Origin: Tamarix chinensis
Lineage: Eukaryota; Streptophyta; Magnoliopsida; Caryophyllales; Tamaricaceae
Reading direction: 5' to 3'
Assembly (NCBI GenBank): GCA_030549775.1
Contig: CM060171.1
Location: 140,648,859 to 140,712,858, forward strand
Length of the DNA stretch: 64,000 nt
Position 1 is the first letter of the stretch; every line of letters begins with the position of its first letter. A model generated the notes under the pieces. It made no database searches and was not told where the DNA came from. It saw nothing but the letters and a program-made list of their open reading frames with translations. Position numbers and translations under genes: made by a program. Shown here in pieces: positions 1 to 12,881 of this stretch.

Positions 1-2188
1 GGTGAATAATAATTTTTGGTAATAAATTTTTGATAGTTTTTTTTATTTAAGTTTCTCGGTATAAAACAAAATTTTCCTTCATCTATGAATAATTTGTTTT
101 GGAAAAATTACCCTTTTGACTTGTTTTCCACCATCGAATTGGTCTTTTATGACCTTAGGTGTGATTCTTTATGTCTTAAAATATTTTTGAAATTTTTTAG
201 TAAAGTAAATTTACTTGATTAAGTATTATTTCAGCTTGGTTGGCTTATATGCCCCTAGTTTATATGTTTTAGGACACACCCTTGGTTTTACTGATTTATT
301 TTCATTTAGGCATAAGTCTTGGCTTGGTTTTTTCTTGGGCTTTGCTTTAGGTTTTATTCATGTATTGAGATTTGTTCCATGATTTGATTCTAAATTATTG
401 GGATCCTTTTGGAGGGTTTTTAATAATCAAAGAGCTATGTATCATTTTATGGGGCTATGAATTTTTCCTTACTATAAATGCTTGGAAGTAAGTGTTGTTA
501 TATGTGAACCTTTGTGGTTTTTTTTGTGTGTTAATTATGATCATTGTGAATAAAATAATAATTATCAAAGTGGAATATCTTTAGGATTAGTTACTCTAAA
601 TATAAGGTGGGAGCCCTTAATTGATTTGGTGATATATCAAGTGCCTCAAAATCTCAACTAAGGCCCCATTATACTCTTATTTATCATTCGAACTTCTTAG
701 GATGTGTGCACACTCAAGGATAAGGCGTTTTAGGTAATATGGGTGCCATGTTGCATTATGTACACTAGTATGACTGGTGGATAACAATGTCCCTAGGTCA
801 CATGGTTAAAAGGTTATTATGTTACATTATGTGCACCGATATGACTGAGGGTGTATCTTATGTGTTCTTGAGTTGTCTTTTTGTCCTCTTGATTAATAAA
901 TAATGGAAATGTATGTGTGTTATTATTTTGGTAGTTACATTATGTGCACTACCCATGTTATGGAGATGTTGGTAATTACTATTGTGTACTACAGTTGTTA
1001 TTATTTTAGTAGGAGGCATTATATGCACTACCATTTTGTATTGGTACATGTGTTATATTAGGTTTATACATGTGTGTACACTAATGGTCTAATAGTTTTT
1101 ACTATGTTGTTATTGCATGTGAATATGTTTAGTGAACATGTTATCTTTTAGCATTAAGTGTGTTTACTTTGTATTTTTGTACCGAATAGATTGTTTTTTT
1201 AGTGTTTGTGGCACAGGTGATCTACAAGTTGTTGGATCTCAATTTGGAATTAGAGAGTAGTAGGGCTGTTCACGGTTCAAATATCCAAAATTTTGAATAT
1301 CTAAAAATAATATTTGGTATTTGATTTTAAACTTCAGATATCTGAACGATCGGATATCTACTTTTTTGGATCGGATATTAAATATAACTAATATTATCCC
1401 AATAAAATTTCAAATATAAAAAAACCACCAAATCTTAAATATATTTGATACTGTCCTATCTATTGAGCAAACATCTGATCCATTTAATAAATATTCGACT
1501 TGCTCAACAAATATCCGATGTTAAAACTAAAATTAAAGCTGTTATATTATAAAATTTAATTAGATTCTATTAGATCTAAAAAGGGATTATATTAAAAATA
1601 TAATTTCAACTAAATTAAATTTTGGCCCAAATACTAAATCAAGTAAGTAAAAATTATATATATACACACATCTAAATTTATTTATATATAAAAAAATTAT
1701 AAAAAATGTATAAATATTTTTCTTCAGATCATAAATTATTTGTATTTGCCGAATTGAATATCTAGTTTGTTTGAATTTTTGTTGATCGGATTGGATATTT
1801 GATTTGAAAAAAAATTAGATCGGTTATTTTTTTTTGGATCGGATTGCTTTGAATACTATATTGGATAAGTAGATATCAAATAACATGAAGAACCCTAAAG
1901 AGTAGAGCTTCCAATGTTTTAGTCATTAGTTGGGACTTTTTTTGGTATCTAGTTCTAGCTAGTATGTTTCAGTTTGTAATCTTGTATTTAGATTGTGCAT
2001 TATAAAGAGTTTTATCTTACAACATTTTTCTTGTTTTTTAATGTTTTGCGCACCTAGACTTGTGTTTATTATGGGCTAGGTGAACATGCACAACTCTCTT
2101 TATAATATATATATATGACAGTAACATCCCTTGTTTTTTTTACCCTCCACATTGTACTATTTGAAGTTGAAGAAAATCGAGGTGTTAT
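1..2188 (+). mobile_element. Ty3/gypsy-type LTR fragment (right end), interrupted by a MITE
   Basis: This non-coding, AT-rich stretch resembles the downstream half of the long LTRs seen elsewhere in the window. Near 2120 it has a 'gacagtaacatccc' motif, and it ends near 2188 in a degenerate 'ggtgttata' that corresponds to the GGTGTTACA LTR end. The same pair of landmarks closes the better-preserved units at 13.33-13.41 kb and 56.67-56.74 kb. The left boundary lies outside the window. A hAT-like MITE (1261-1897) splits it. No coding region was found. The assignment rests on landmark order only, so it is tentative. Confidence 0.4.
1261..1897. mobile_element. hAT-like MITE (637 bp)
   Basis: The left end starts TAGGGCTGTTCACGGTT and the right end, read on the other strand, starts TAGGGTTCTTCATGTT, giving imperfect terminal inverted repeats. 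The 8 bases on each side are gagagtag (1253-1260) and aagagtag (1898-1905), a 7-of-8 target duplication. An 8-bp duplication with such ends is typical of hAT elements. The interior repeats 'ggatat'/'gatcggat' words and holds no coding capacity, so it is non-autonomous. It is inserted in an LTR fragment. Confidence 0.72.
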
Positions 2189-2560
2189 AGGTGACATTGC
2201 CAACCTATGGGAAATGAATAACAAAGTGGCGTACAGGAGGGAATGAATGGGAGAATAGAATGAACATGTATTAAAGAGCGGATAAGATATAAGATGGGAT
2301 GAATATCATGATTAGGAGAATATTAATGATGATGGTGAACGTGGCATAGACACATTGGGTGTGAGTGAGTGAGTGGGGGTGGTGTTTCTTGATTTAATTA
2401 GGGGGTTGGGATTGAATATTAGTAGATAAGGATACAATTTAAGTACTGAAGTTAGGTCTTAGTGCCTTATTTTACTTAAAAATTATAAAATTATCAAAAT
2501 AAAAATAAAATAAAGGTTAATTATTTTGAATTCTTTTTAACCCCAAAATAACAAAATATG
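2189..2560. other. Unassigned AT-rich intergenic DNA
   Basis: This segment follows the LTR-like end at 2188. I see no gene, RNA or clear repeat in it. It contains a GTGAGTGAGTGAGTGGGGGTGG stretch near 2361 and otherwise ordinary AT-rich sequence. Confidence 0.5.
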
Positions 2561-2767
2561 ATAATCCTAGCAGTTTTATAAATTTCAAATAATTGAAAGG
2601 TCATTTTAAGGCTAAAAAAAAGAAACTAATTGAGATGGAAATGTTATTTTTTTATTAAAACCTTTGTTTACCATTTTTTAAAGCAGTCAGGAGAATAAAA
2701 AAAATCCAAAGAATAAAATTGTAACTAATTTAGAATTGTCAAAGAGCATTTATATGGCCAAAAATGA
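2561..2767 (+). repeat. Direct repeat, copy 1 (~207 bp)
   Basis: It starts 'ataatcctagcag' and ends 'ggccaaaaatg', and is nearly identical to 3753-3956. I see only a few differences: one or two A/T homopolymer lengths and one c/t change (tatatggcca against catatggcca). Such near-identity implies either a very recent event or an assembly duplication. It does not begin TG or end CA, so an LTR reading is weak. Confidence 0.85.
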
Positions 2768-3752
2768 AACAAACCCGACTAGCCGGATCGTACTCGATCC
2801 GTCAAACGGGGGGCGGGAACGTAATCGTTTCCCCTGAATCGAAGTACTCTCTGAGCCAGATGTTGATACTTCAACGGATTTTGTGTCTGAGCTAACAATT
2901 AACCCAAAAGATTTTCATTTATCCGGCGTCCCCCTCAAACAAACCTTACCATGCCTATATAACGGGAATCGAGCGCGAAAAAAAAAAGGGAGAGTGGGTA
3001 AGGGGGAGAAAACAGTTAACCTAAGGCCTCAGATTGGATGTCAGGGGCAAGATCCGGGGCAAGCAAAAGGTGGATGTGAGGCGATGGTGACAAGCAACGG
3101 TCGACGACAAGGAAGAATGGAGAAAGGGGTTGAGCCGCCAGGAGGGCAACAACGAAAAGGAGATCGGGGCTCCCCTTAAGAGGAAACGAAAAAAGGTGGG
3201 ATATTAGGGCGCAAGGGCTGCTGCCGAGCGGGCCAGAACTTTGGGCCAGGGCTCAAGTCCGGGTTCGACCCAAAAAAAAGGTTAGCAAGATAGTCCTTTT
3301 TCATTAGATTTAGGAGGTAATTATCACGAGATAATACCGGTCCTGAGTCTAATGCTAATAGGGAATCCGGAACTAGTTATCCATACTCATTTAGGCTCGA
3401 GGGCGGCCATTGGAAACCAACTCCGCCTAACCCGACACTATCAATGGAATTTTCCAAAAACCATGGGAAAACATCATCAGCCACTAAACACACACACCCT
3501 TACAAAAATATTGATGTTCCGACCATGATTACAACATGTTACACATTCAAGCTTAATTAATAACATAAATAAATAAATAAAACACATTTCAAAAGTGCTT
3601 TCGTCCATGCTTGTTGCCTTCATTCCTTAATCAAGCTTTGAATCCCAACTTACCCTGAAAATGGAAAACGTAGAATTATATGAGTGAGGAAACAACATGA
3701 TACGATTACCAAAAAGCGAAAGGAGAGGTGTAGTTGATGATCTGCGGTCCGC
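2768..3752. other. Segment between the direct repeats, relatively GC-rich on the left
   Basis: About 985 bp unlike its surroundings. The left half is GC-rich (for example the block near 2800-3270 with 'gggggcggg', 'gggccagg' and a B-box-like GGGTTCGACCC near 3262). The right half resembles LTR leader sequence ('accctgaaaatgg', 'atgagtgagg'). There is a 98-codon open frame at 2883-3179, but its composition (Gly/Arg/Lys-rich, no recognisable motif) does not support a gene. It may be retroelement-derived filler. Confidence 0.4.
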
Positions 3753-3956
3753 ATAATCCTAGCAGTTTTATAAATTTCAAATAATTGAAAGGTCATTTTA
3801 AGGCTAAAAAAAGAAACTAATTGAGATGGAAATGTTATTTTTTATTAAAACCTTTGTTTACCATTTTTTAAAGCAGTCAGGAGAATAAAAAAAATCCAAA
3901 GAATAAAATTGTAACTAATTTAGAATTGTCAAAGAGCATTCATATGGCCAAAAATG
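3753..3956 (+). repeat. Direct repeat, copy 2 (~204 bp)
   Basis: This is the second copy of the repeat at 2561-2767, in the same orientation. The copies are separated by ~985 bp of unrelated sequence. After the repeat the flanks diverge ('aaacaaacccg' after copy 1, 'gctaaattttt' after copy 2). Confidence 0.85.
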
Positions 3957-5349
3957 GCTAAATTTTTTTCATAAAACAAATTTTTGAGTGAGGGCATGAG
4001 TAATGGAAGGAAGCATTTCTAAACCGCAACTAGGGTTTTAGTTTCCTTCAAAAGATGTTATAAATTTTTAAATAACATAATTATAGTATATTAACACCCT
4101 AAGAGGCTTTCAGTTATATAGAGTAGTATAGATATAATTATGTTTACAACCTATTTACAACTCTTACACAAAGTGTGTGATGAATACATATTTTTATATA
4201 TTTTATACTATTTTAATCTTAGTTTTTGGGCTTTTATTTAAACAATATATTAGGATAATTAATTATTTAGGATAAAATAATATAAAATTGATACACTTAA
4301 AGTCTGAGTTTATTTATTAATTCTTCTAATTTTATTTTTTTAGTATAAGAATAAAAAAGGGCTTTGGTCAATAGGATAAAAAGACCCAAAGGACCAAAGG
4401 CCCAATAAACGGGGTATAAAAGAGAGATGAACATTAGGTAGGAGGGACGAGTTGTTGGGATAAAAAAAAAAGAAAAGGGGCTGGAACAAAAAGAAAAAAA
4501 TAGGAGCAAACGGGTCATAGGCAAGAGGCTGTAAAGAAGTAGCCAAAAAAAGGGGGCACAGAAGAATTGGTGGTGCAGAGAAGAAGTCAAGCACGAAGCA
4601 ATAAGAAGGAAGAGTTAGGCATGAGAAAAGAATATAAGAGAAAAGAGAAGAAAGAAGGATAAAAACGAAGATGACATAAAGAACGGTAGAAAGGACTATT
4701 ACACTGTAGAAGAAAAGGAGAAGAGAGAGAAAGCGGTAGCAGTAAAGAAGAGAGAAAAGAGAGTGTACGTTATACAAGGAAAGAGAAAAGAGACCTAAAA
4801 TTTATTTCAAATAAAAATAATCAATTTTTCATTTGAATAAATTGCTAAATTCTCATCCATATTTATTTTTGGTTATTTCTTTCTCTATTTCTTATATATA
4901 TTTTTAATATATATTATTGTGCAATTAATTAATTATGACTAGCTAAATATTTATTGCTAGAGAATATATTGAAACCCTAAACTATGGTTAGAGATATATT
5001 TTTAATTTTCTTTGTTTTAGATATTGTCTTTTGACTCTAATTTAATTGCTAAAATTTATATATGTAAAATTCTGTTGAGTATGATTTATATAGTGTATGC
5101 CTCATTTTGGCTTCCTTATAGTAACAATATGTAGGATTATATACTTGGTAGGTGACTATATGAACATGATAGAATTTATATATATAATTTGCAGCTATGT
5201 TAGATAACAATTCACCTAATAGTTTTGTGTTTTTAACTGAAGTAGTAAAACATTTAATTACATGTGGATTAAATGAAAGAACTACAATTAGACAAGCTTG
5301 ATTTACTAGTTTGGGTAATTAGACTAACATCCCTCCACATGCACTTAAT
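3957..5349. other. Intergenic DNA with a purine-rich tract
   Basis: AT-rich sequence with no supported gene. From about 4360 to 4800 the + strand is almost entirely purine (gaagaagg, gagagaaag, aaaaag words). This creates long open frames of Phe/Leu/Ser on the - strand, which I regard as composition artefacts. Its origin could be a purine-rich block of an LTR like those at 13.5 and 23.7 kb, but no ends are visible. Confidence 0.45.
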
Positions 5350-6101
5350 TGTAAGTTGTAACACCCCTAAATTTTGGAACTTAAAAATTTATTTTTAAAG
5401 AGTTAATAATGGAAGCCAAAACACAAAACATAGGGGTGTCACACTACATCCAACATAGAAGAGGCACTCTATATGACCAATCTATGCCAAGTGTAAGGAA
5501 AAAGTAACCTTATACCTAGGAATTAGGTGTGGGAAGCACTTGATTCCACCATGATAGAGGATACGAAATAGAGAGAAGGGAATAAATGGTGAAAATAGAG
5601 GACTAAGAGTCCAAAGAGAGATAGAGATATCCGGATAACCATAGCCTTTACAAATTCGTTTAGCGCTTACCCAAGGCAAGCACATCAAGCTACTAATCAT
5701 CAATAACCTGCAAAATAGGCTAGTTGTGCTCGTGGGAATGATAAGCACCCATAAAATGGGCGATCGGTACACTACGTACTGAGTAAGGGAATAATACTAT
5801 GGAAACAGGAACACAAATAGCACATGCTTTCATATTAGATATTAAGTAAATAACCAAATAAATAAAACTTCTCATAAGATAGAAAATGATTAAGATCCTT
5901 ATATTAAGTATAATCAGTTTCCATTCTTTTATATACGTTGGGTGTAGGAACTCCACTATTCTTAAACTAGTAGAACGGTCTAAAACACTATCTTAGGGAC
6001 AACACACCCAAGCTACTATTATTTTTGGTGGAACATAAATTAAAAAATATCTTCTCGGGGTAAAATGCTCTTGAGTTACTATTTTCCTCTGTGGAATGGG
6101 A

Positions 6102-6103
<2 letters not shown>

Positions 6104-6142
<39 letters not shown>
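6104..6142 (+). repeat. (AC)n microsatellite
   Basis: Uninterrupted AC dinucleotide tract of about 19 units inside LTR unit 1. Confidence 0.95.
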
Positions 6143-6146
<4 letters not shown>

Positions 6147-6909
6147 AAAACAGATCAGATTGGCCCTACTCATGTGCTTTTTCTCTTTAAGTAATTAGTA
6201 TCTTATTCAAGATTGATTCTCAGGCATATAACACATTAATACATATATACATATAACATAGGTACCAAGTCCTTAAGTCCTTTCAAACCCTAATTGCACT
6301 CCCTTTTGCAATCATCCCCCATATTGATTATTCCACACAACTTATATCATATCATCTCCAAATCCCATCATTATTATCATACCCAAAATGCATGATATAA
6401 TTCCCATACACATATATTAATACTCTCATCCTGATATATTACTCATAGAATATCCAAAACCAAATTCCATGTATTTTTCATAACACCTCCCATAAAATTT
6501 ACATAATTACCAATTATGATAGATAACCTCATAAGGTCAGACATTAACAACATATTTAGAAATCCATAAAACCTCTAGACCTTATACATAGAATAATGAT
6601 ATTATCATTATAATATAGTTGCCCCAAATTATCCATTAACTCGTTTAAGGACCCCAAACAACAATAATACTTCCAATAATTTCTCATACTATTATTATCA
6701 TATTTTAATCATCTTAACTCATAAAGTACCAAAATTTTCTTATTATTTCATAATAACAAAATTTCCCTTAAACACAAGTGATAATCTTTATTTTATAAAA
6801 TCGTGTACCTTCCACAAATATTATTCATCAAGTCCACAATTTATCATTATACCTCATGAGAAAATCCTTAAGTCCATTTATCAAAAATCATTTAACTCAT
6901 ATTCTATGC

Positions 6910-7350
6910 CATAAGATATATTTCTATAAATATGACATTATCTCAACAAAATAATAATGGAACCGCTTACCCACTCTTACTTTCTTTCAATAACATAACA
7001 TTCTTAAGCCCATATTTCACACCATAAGATATACTTCCACATATATGGCATTATTACAACAAAATCATAACATAATGGTACCTCACACCCATTCTTACTT
7101 TCTTTCAATCACATAATATCCTTAAGCCCATATTTCATACCATAAGATATACTTCCACAAATATGACATTATCACAATAAAATCATAACATAATGGTTCC
7201 TCTCACCCATTCTTACTTTCTTTCAATCACATAATATCCTTAAGTCCATATTTCATACCATAAGATAGACTTCCACAAATATGACATTCTCACAAAAAAA
7301 TCATAATATAATGATACCTCTCACTCATTCTTACTCCCTTTCAACATAAT
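6910..7350 (+). repeat. 118-bp tandem repeat, ~3.8 copies
   Basis: Four successive units begin 'cataagatat' (or 'cataagatag') at about 6910, 7023, 7141 and 7259. Each runs through 'cttccacaaatatgacatt' and 'cttactttctttcaa' to 'cccatatttcatac'. The middle two units are the most alike; the last is truncated. The array lies inside LTR unit 1. Confidence 0.88.
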
Positions 7351-9065
7351 ATTTACATCATCACAAAGCATCATTATCAACATATGTTACATCATATATC
7401 AACAATATCATGAAAAACACATATAATCATACAAGAAAATGACACCAATACCCCTAAACATCAAATAATATCTTTACTAACTAGGATACCAGGCTCTAAG
7501 TATGCAAATCCTAGAATTCTTCCTTTGAAGCTATTGGAATACCACCTACAAAAAATAATAAAGTTCATGGTTTGGCTCGAAGACTTAAATTGAAGGAGAA
7601 ATCAAGGTAAAGAGGGTACAAATAGAAATAACCATAGTCAAATAGGAACTTGAGATATGTGGATGTGTAAAGGAATGTGTGGTGGAGTTATGGTATAATT
7701 TTTGTGGTGTTTGGATAAGTTTTGGGGTGAAAATAGGGGTGCACAACCAAAAATGGAAAGTTGTACAGTTGTGCATTAGGCGGTGCAAAGGTTGAACGGT
7801 TGTGTAGCACCAGTACGAGAGAATATATCACGCATCACCAGGTGGTGCAAAAGTTGTGTAGCTATGTGATAGGAAATTCTTAGTGTTTTATGGCCGTTCA
7901 CTTTGCAAAAGTGCGATGGACGAGGGAAAGAAGAAGGGAAAATAGGTAGTGGTTGGCGGTGATGGTCGGCGATGGTGTTAGGAAAGGTTGAGGTGACCTT
8001 GGTGGTCGGTCCACCAGCTAATTGAAATGCCCAAAAATTCTAATTTAAGAATTATAGTTAAATAAGGTTTTATTAGAAAAAATTAATTGAATAAATTATT
8101 TTTATTAAAATAAAAGGGAATTAATTAGGATAAATCAAGAATAAATTTAAAAATATTTTAATTAGGAAAAATTAGGGTATTTTAACTAATTAAGGATTTT
8201 ATTTTAAAAATTAATTAAATAAATTATTTTATTTAAAATAATAGGGGGAAAATATTTCTAAATTAATATAAATTTTATAAATAATTTAATTGTAGAAAAT
8301 TAGGGTGTTTTTCTAATTAAAATGGAATTTATGAAAAACCTTTCAAAAACCCTAAATTAGACTAAAAAGGGGATTTAAATATCATTTTATTTAAATATTA
8401 TTATTTTTAAATTTCTCAAATATCCCAATTAATTTAATTAACCCAACCATTATATTTTTACTTTTCCTTTTTCCTTTTCTTTTTTTCCTTTTTCCTTTCT
8501 TTTTCTTTCTTTTCTTTTCTTTTCTTTCTTCCTTACCCTTCCCCGACCTGGGCCAGCCCAACGACCCAGTCCCCCTTCCTCCTTCCTTTCCTTTGACGCG
8601 ACCCAACCCACGCGACCTACCTTCTTCCCTTCCCCTCTTCCACGTCACCTTTCTTCTTTTTATACCGAAATGTTGCGTTTCATCTTCTCTATTTACTTCC
8701 GCCGGCCGGTCAATCTTTTTTTCTTTTCTTTCTTTTTCTCCTGAACCACCCGGTCCGTGCACGCTTCTTTGTTTCTTCTTTCTTCTTCCTCTTATTCCTG
8801 CTATTGACCTGCATCACCTCCCTGTTCCCTAGTTTTTCGCCATCGATCACGCCGTTGACTAGCCATTTTGCTTCTCCCTCTTCCCTACTGACTCGTCGAC
8901 CATTTCACCCAACCAAATCTCCCCTCTTCTCACACGATCTCCTTTCTCTTTCTTGCGTAACCACTTCTGTTGGCCCATTTGAATTTTGCATGCCAACCGT
9001 TATTGGCCGGTGCCCTCAGCCCCTGCCCTATCCTCCCTTCTTCCTTGTGACCTTATCCCCTGCCT

Positions 9066-9085
9066 TAGCCTATAAATATCCCCAA
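9066..9085 (+). promoter_or_regulatory. Candidate LTR TATA box
   Basis: 'GCCTATAAATATCCCC' lies about 1.05 kb after the start of unit 2 and is followed by a C/T-rich leader. The same 'GCCTATAAA' word occurs at the equivalent place in unit 3, on the - strand at 23255-23267, about 0.85 kb from that unit's start. This recurrence supports a real core promoter over chance in AT-rich DNA. Confidence 0.6.
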
Positions 9086-9743
9086 ACTAGCCTGAACTTG
9101 AACCTTTTCTCCCTAAAACCCAAAAATCATCCCTTGTCGCCGCCACTACTTCAGACACCATTTTCGCCGCCCTCTCTACCTACCAAACTAATCCTTACAC
9201 TACCCTCTAACTAACTGAACCACCCATATCCCTCGATTCTTCCTGCAAAAGCTACCCCGCCTGTGTAAAGTTTCCGCCCCAATCAGCCTTCCTTTTTATC
9301 TTTTCCACCCTCCGAACCACCATTAGCTACCACTTCCGCCGCTGTTGCCGCTCCTTTCACCTCTCAACCTATTCTGCAGACCACCCTCTACCATACCCTA
9401 CCTTTCTTTTCTTCTTCCTCCCTCTCCTCCTCTCTTTTTCTTCTTCTTCCCCATTTAGCCACCACTATGGCCTCCGTGCGCCGCCACCTTTGGCCGCGCC
9501 GCCCCCTCCATTCTATTCCTCTCCACCTGGTCAACTCTAAACACCTCAACTCCTACCTTCATTCTACCTCTCTTTTTCTCAGCCCTTAAATTTTCCCCTT
9601 TTCTTCTCTTTTTCTGGCCACCACCACCACCGCCGCTGCCGCCCCTCACCACCAATCCAAGGTTGAACCCTAAACCTTCTTAACCTTTTTCCCTATTTAG
9701 TTAAGCTTATTTTATTTTATTTTAATTTTTAACCTATTATTCA

Positions 9744-9745
<2 letters not shown>

Positions 9746-9807
<62 letters not shown>

Positions 9808-9879
9808 GGTTCAAAATTAGTATTATTATTACTTATTAGGTCCAATACCCTATTGGACTTATTTAAATTATTAGTTTCA

Positions 9880-9912
<33 letters not shown>

Positions 9913-10013
9913 GAGTTTTTATTTTATTTATTAAGGTTATTATTATTATTATTTTATTATTATTACAACTATCTTACTATTAGTGTTGCTATTATTATTA
10001 TTATTGTTATGAG

Positions 10014-10060
<47 letters not shown>

Positions 10061-10259
10061 TAGTATTATTATTCTATATAGGGATGAAACCCTATTGTGC
10101 CTATTTTGAATTGTAGTAGTAATATTATAAATATCAAGTCTTATTATTATTAATATTATTAATATTTTTATCATTATTGTTAGTGTTATTATTATTATAT
10201 ATTTATTTATTTTATTATTATTTAATGTAGGGTTGAAACCCTACTTCATTTTATCTTCG

Positions 10260-10318
<59 letters not shown>

Positions 10319-10560
10319 TTCATTATTATTAGTATTATTACTAAATTTTATTATAAATGTTACTAATATTATTATTAGTATTATTTTAGTGAAGGGTTGA
10401 AGCCCTTATTCCACCATTTATTTCGAATCATATTATTATTATTATTAGTATTTTAGTATGATTATTGTTACTATTATTATTATTCTTATTAATATTATCA
10501 TTCTTACTATTTTTAGTATTTTTTTATTATTATTTTTAATGTCATTATTATTATTAGGAT
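9746..10560 (+). repeat. (ATT)n microsatellite cluster
   Basis: Pure ATT/TTA runs at about 9746-9807, 9883-9913, 10014-10054 and 10261-10313 are linked by imperfect ATT-rich DNA. Between them the words 'gggatgaaaccctat', 'gggttgaaaccctac' and 'gggttgaagccctt' recur, so this is an expanded ~180-bp compound unit and not one simple tract. Confidence 0.85.
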
Positions 10561-11219
10561 AAAGTCTTCAACCTTATATTATCAACTCTTATAATATTAC
10601 TATTATTTATATATCTTTAACAAAGTTAGTAATTAGTTAATGACATTTTTATTAATATGTTATTATTTTATCAAAAACCTAGTCTTAGAATAAGTTAGTA
10701 ATAATAGTATTTTTGGTATAAGGGAATCTAATTTTAGTTTTTCCCTCATATAGGTGAGACCGATCAAAGCCCTAAGGAGGCGTAGGAGCGTATTCCAAAA
10801 CCTGTGTCATTTTAAGTAAGGGTGTTACTAAGGCCGTATGTGTGTTGATGTGCATTATATGCTTTGTATGTTATGCATCCTATGTTTATCATTATATTGA
10901 TTTCATGTGTAGTATGGCATGGAGTTGAAATATGCTTCTGTGTTATTATATGGCATGTGTAATATGTGTATGTGATGAAATAATGTGGTACGTGATGTAA
11001 TGTGTTGTGACCCTTTAAGAAATGCATGTGAGGATGTTTAATGTGGTATTGTGTGAAGGAAAGGATGAAAAAGGAAAATGGGAAAGAAGTTGACCAAGGG
11101 AAGTAAGTTAACTAAAAGGGAAAGAGGTTGACCAAGAGAATTAAGTTGACCAAAGGGGAATAAGTTGACCAAAGGGTGTGAGTTGACCTAAGTATTTTAA
11201 TGATCCATGAGTAGAAGAA

Positions 11220-11420
11220 TAAAATGGGAAATTTATGGTTTTGTATAGGAGAATCTAATTTATGGTTTTGTATGGGAGAATCTAATTTATGGTTTTGTAT
11301 GGAAGAATCTAACTATGGTTTTGTGTGGGATAATATGACCTATGGTGTTATATGGGAGAATCTAATCTATGGTTTTGTATGGCAGAATCTATAATCTTGC
11401 ATGGGAGAATCTATGGTCGT
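11220..11420 (+). repeat. ~38-bp tandem repeat in LTR unit 2
   Basis: Repeated units of 'atggttttgtatgggagaat' followed by 'ctaattt' run from about 11220 to 11420, then decay into 'gggttttgcatgga' variants to ~11600. A second degenerate array ('ggttaactagggtttggagtg') lies at about 11760-11910. Confidence 0.8.
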
Positions 11421-12309
11421 ACATGGGAGGAACCTAGGGTTTGGTATGGATGGACTTAAGGTTTCGCATGGCAAATTTTATGGTGTTGCATTTGAGAATC
11501 TAGGGTTTTGCATGGATGGGATTAGGGTTTGTATGGTTGAATCTAGGGTTTCACGTGGGAGTTTTAGGGTTTGCTTAGAAAGTTCGAAGGTTTGCATAGG
11601 GAGGTTAGCGTCTGCATGAGAGTAAAGTTTACGTATGAAAAGTTGACTTGGGATGTAAGGAAGGTAACAAAAGAGTTATTTGGGTGTTTGGGAGTTCTGG
11701 GTGAAAATAAGTACGTAGGACATTATAAGGGTATGGAGGAGACTAAGTTAGGGTTTGGAGTAATTAACTATGGGTTGTTGTGATTAACTAGGGTTTGGAG
11801 TGGCTAATTATGGTTGGTTGTGGTTAAATAGGGTTTAGAGTGGTTAACTATGGTTGGTTGTGGTTAACTGGGCTTTGGTGTGGATAACTAGGGTTTTGAT
11901 ATGGCTAACTAGGGTTCGGTGGTAACATGTGTGTACTTGGTTAATAAAGTATGATGATGAATATGGGATTGATGGATTGTGAAAAATGAGGTGTTAAAAT
12001 GATTTGGGGTTGTGTGAGGTGGAGTAGGATGGGTCATGTGGGCCTAAATTAGGGTTTTTTGGGGAAAACCTTGGAGTGAGGAAGTAGGTGGACTTGGAGA
12101 TGTGTTGTAGTGGGCCTTGACCCACATACATTGGGAATAGACTTATAGTGTGAGTTGAGTATAGAGGAAAGGTTGTTGGACAAGGTTCTCATGATATGAT
12201 ATGGGTTAGTAGGAGGATAAGTGCAAAAGGAGTGATTCATGCATGTCTAGGGTAAAAGCTTCTAAATAAGATACTTAATACATTAATCATTTAAAGTGAA
12301 ATATTATTG

Positions 12310-12670
12310 AGGCGGGTTCAACCGATCCACCGGTTAAGAATAGTGGCTAGGGTTTTTACCCTATGCGTGATTGATCCACCAGTTATAATAGTGGTTAGGG
12401 CAGGATGCCCTATGCCTGACCGGACCACTGATTATAATAGTGAGGGATCCCGAGCTCAATAAACACAAACCAGAGTTTTGCTGAGGCACCTAAAAGATAT
12501 TAATTACTTACAGTAGAATACTATGCAAGCAGGAACCAAACCAATCCATCGATAAGGAATAGGGGTTAGGTTTTTTACCCTATGTGTGACCGATCCACCG
12601 GTTATAATAGTGGTTAGGGCATGATACCCTATATGTGACCGAGCCATCGGTTAACATAGTGGGAGATTCT
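12310..12670 (+). repeat. 'Ccaccggttataatagtgg' array in LTR unit 2
   Basis: About four units of 60-100 bp, each with a 'gatccaccggttataatagtggttaggg' type core and a 'taccctatg' tail. Related arrays occur in inverted orientation in unit 3 (20695-21060), unit 1 (5960-6170) and unit 4 (45380-45910). The array is therefore a shared component of this LTR family. Confidence 0.8.
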
Positions 12671-12881
12671 TGTACTCTCATGGATTTGATAAAAAGCATG
12701 GTATGAAATGAGTTCTGATCAGAGATTAATTAAATAATTAATCCGGACTATAAATGAGCCTTTATGTATCTACCCGAATGATTGTATGATATTATGTTAT
12801 CATGATGGATTATGCTCTGTTATTTCTTCCACATTATTTGTGTGATTTTGTGTGTTGGCCTTAGTGCACAATTACCTTACT

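Noticed and set aside
2883..3179. 98-codon open frame in the insert between direct repeats
   Set aside because: Gly/Lys/Arg-rich, no recognisable motif, no promoter, in probable retroelement-derived DNA. Not enough to call a gene.
3250..3275. Possible tRNA T-arm GGGTTCGACCC
   Set aside because: No acceptor, D or anticodon arms around it.
4297..4777. Two overlapping open frames (97 and 145 codons), hydrophobic, minus strand
   Set aside because: They are the antisense of a purine-only tract, which lacks stop codons by composition. There is no domain or start context.
6910..7350. CRISPR-like array
   Set aside because: The units are contiguous 118-bp tandem repeats without unique spacers, in plant nuclear DNA.
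8391..9214. Overlapping open frames of 79-136 codons on both strands
   Set aside because: They lie in a C/T- and GC-rich leader of LTR unit 2. The proteins are Ser/Pro/Leu- or Lys/Arg-rich without motifs, and open frames occur on both strands at once, as expected from skewed composition.
9853..10116. 87-codon open frame rich in Tyr and Leu
   Set aside because: Translation of ATT/TTA microsatellites.
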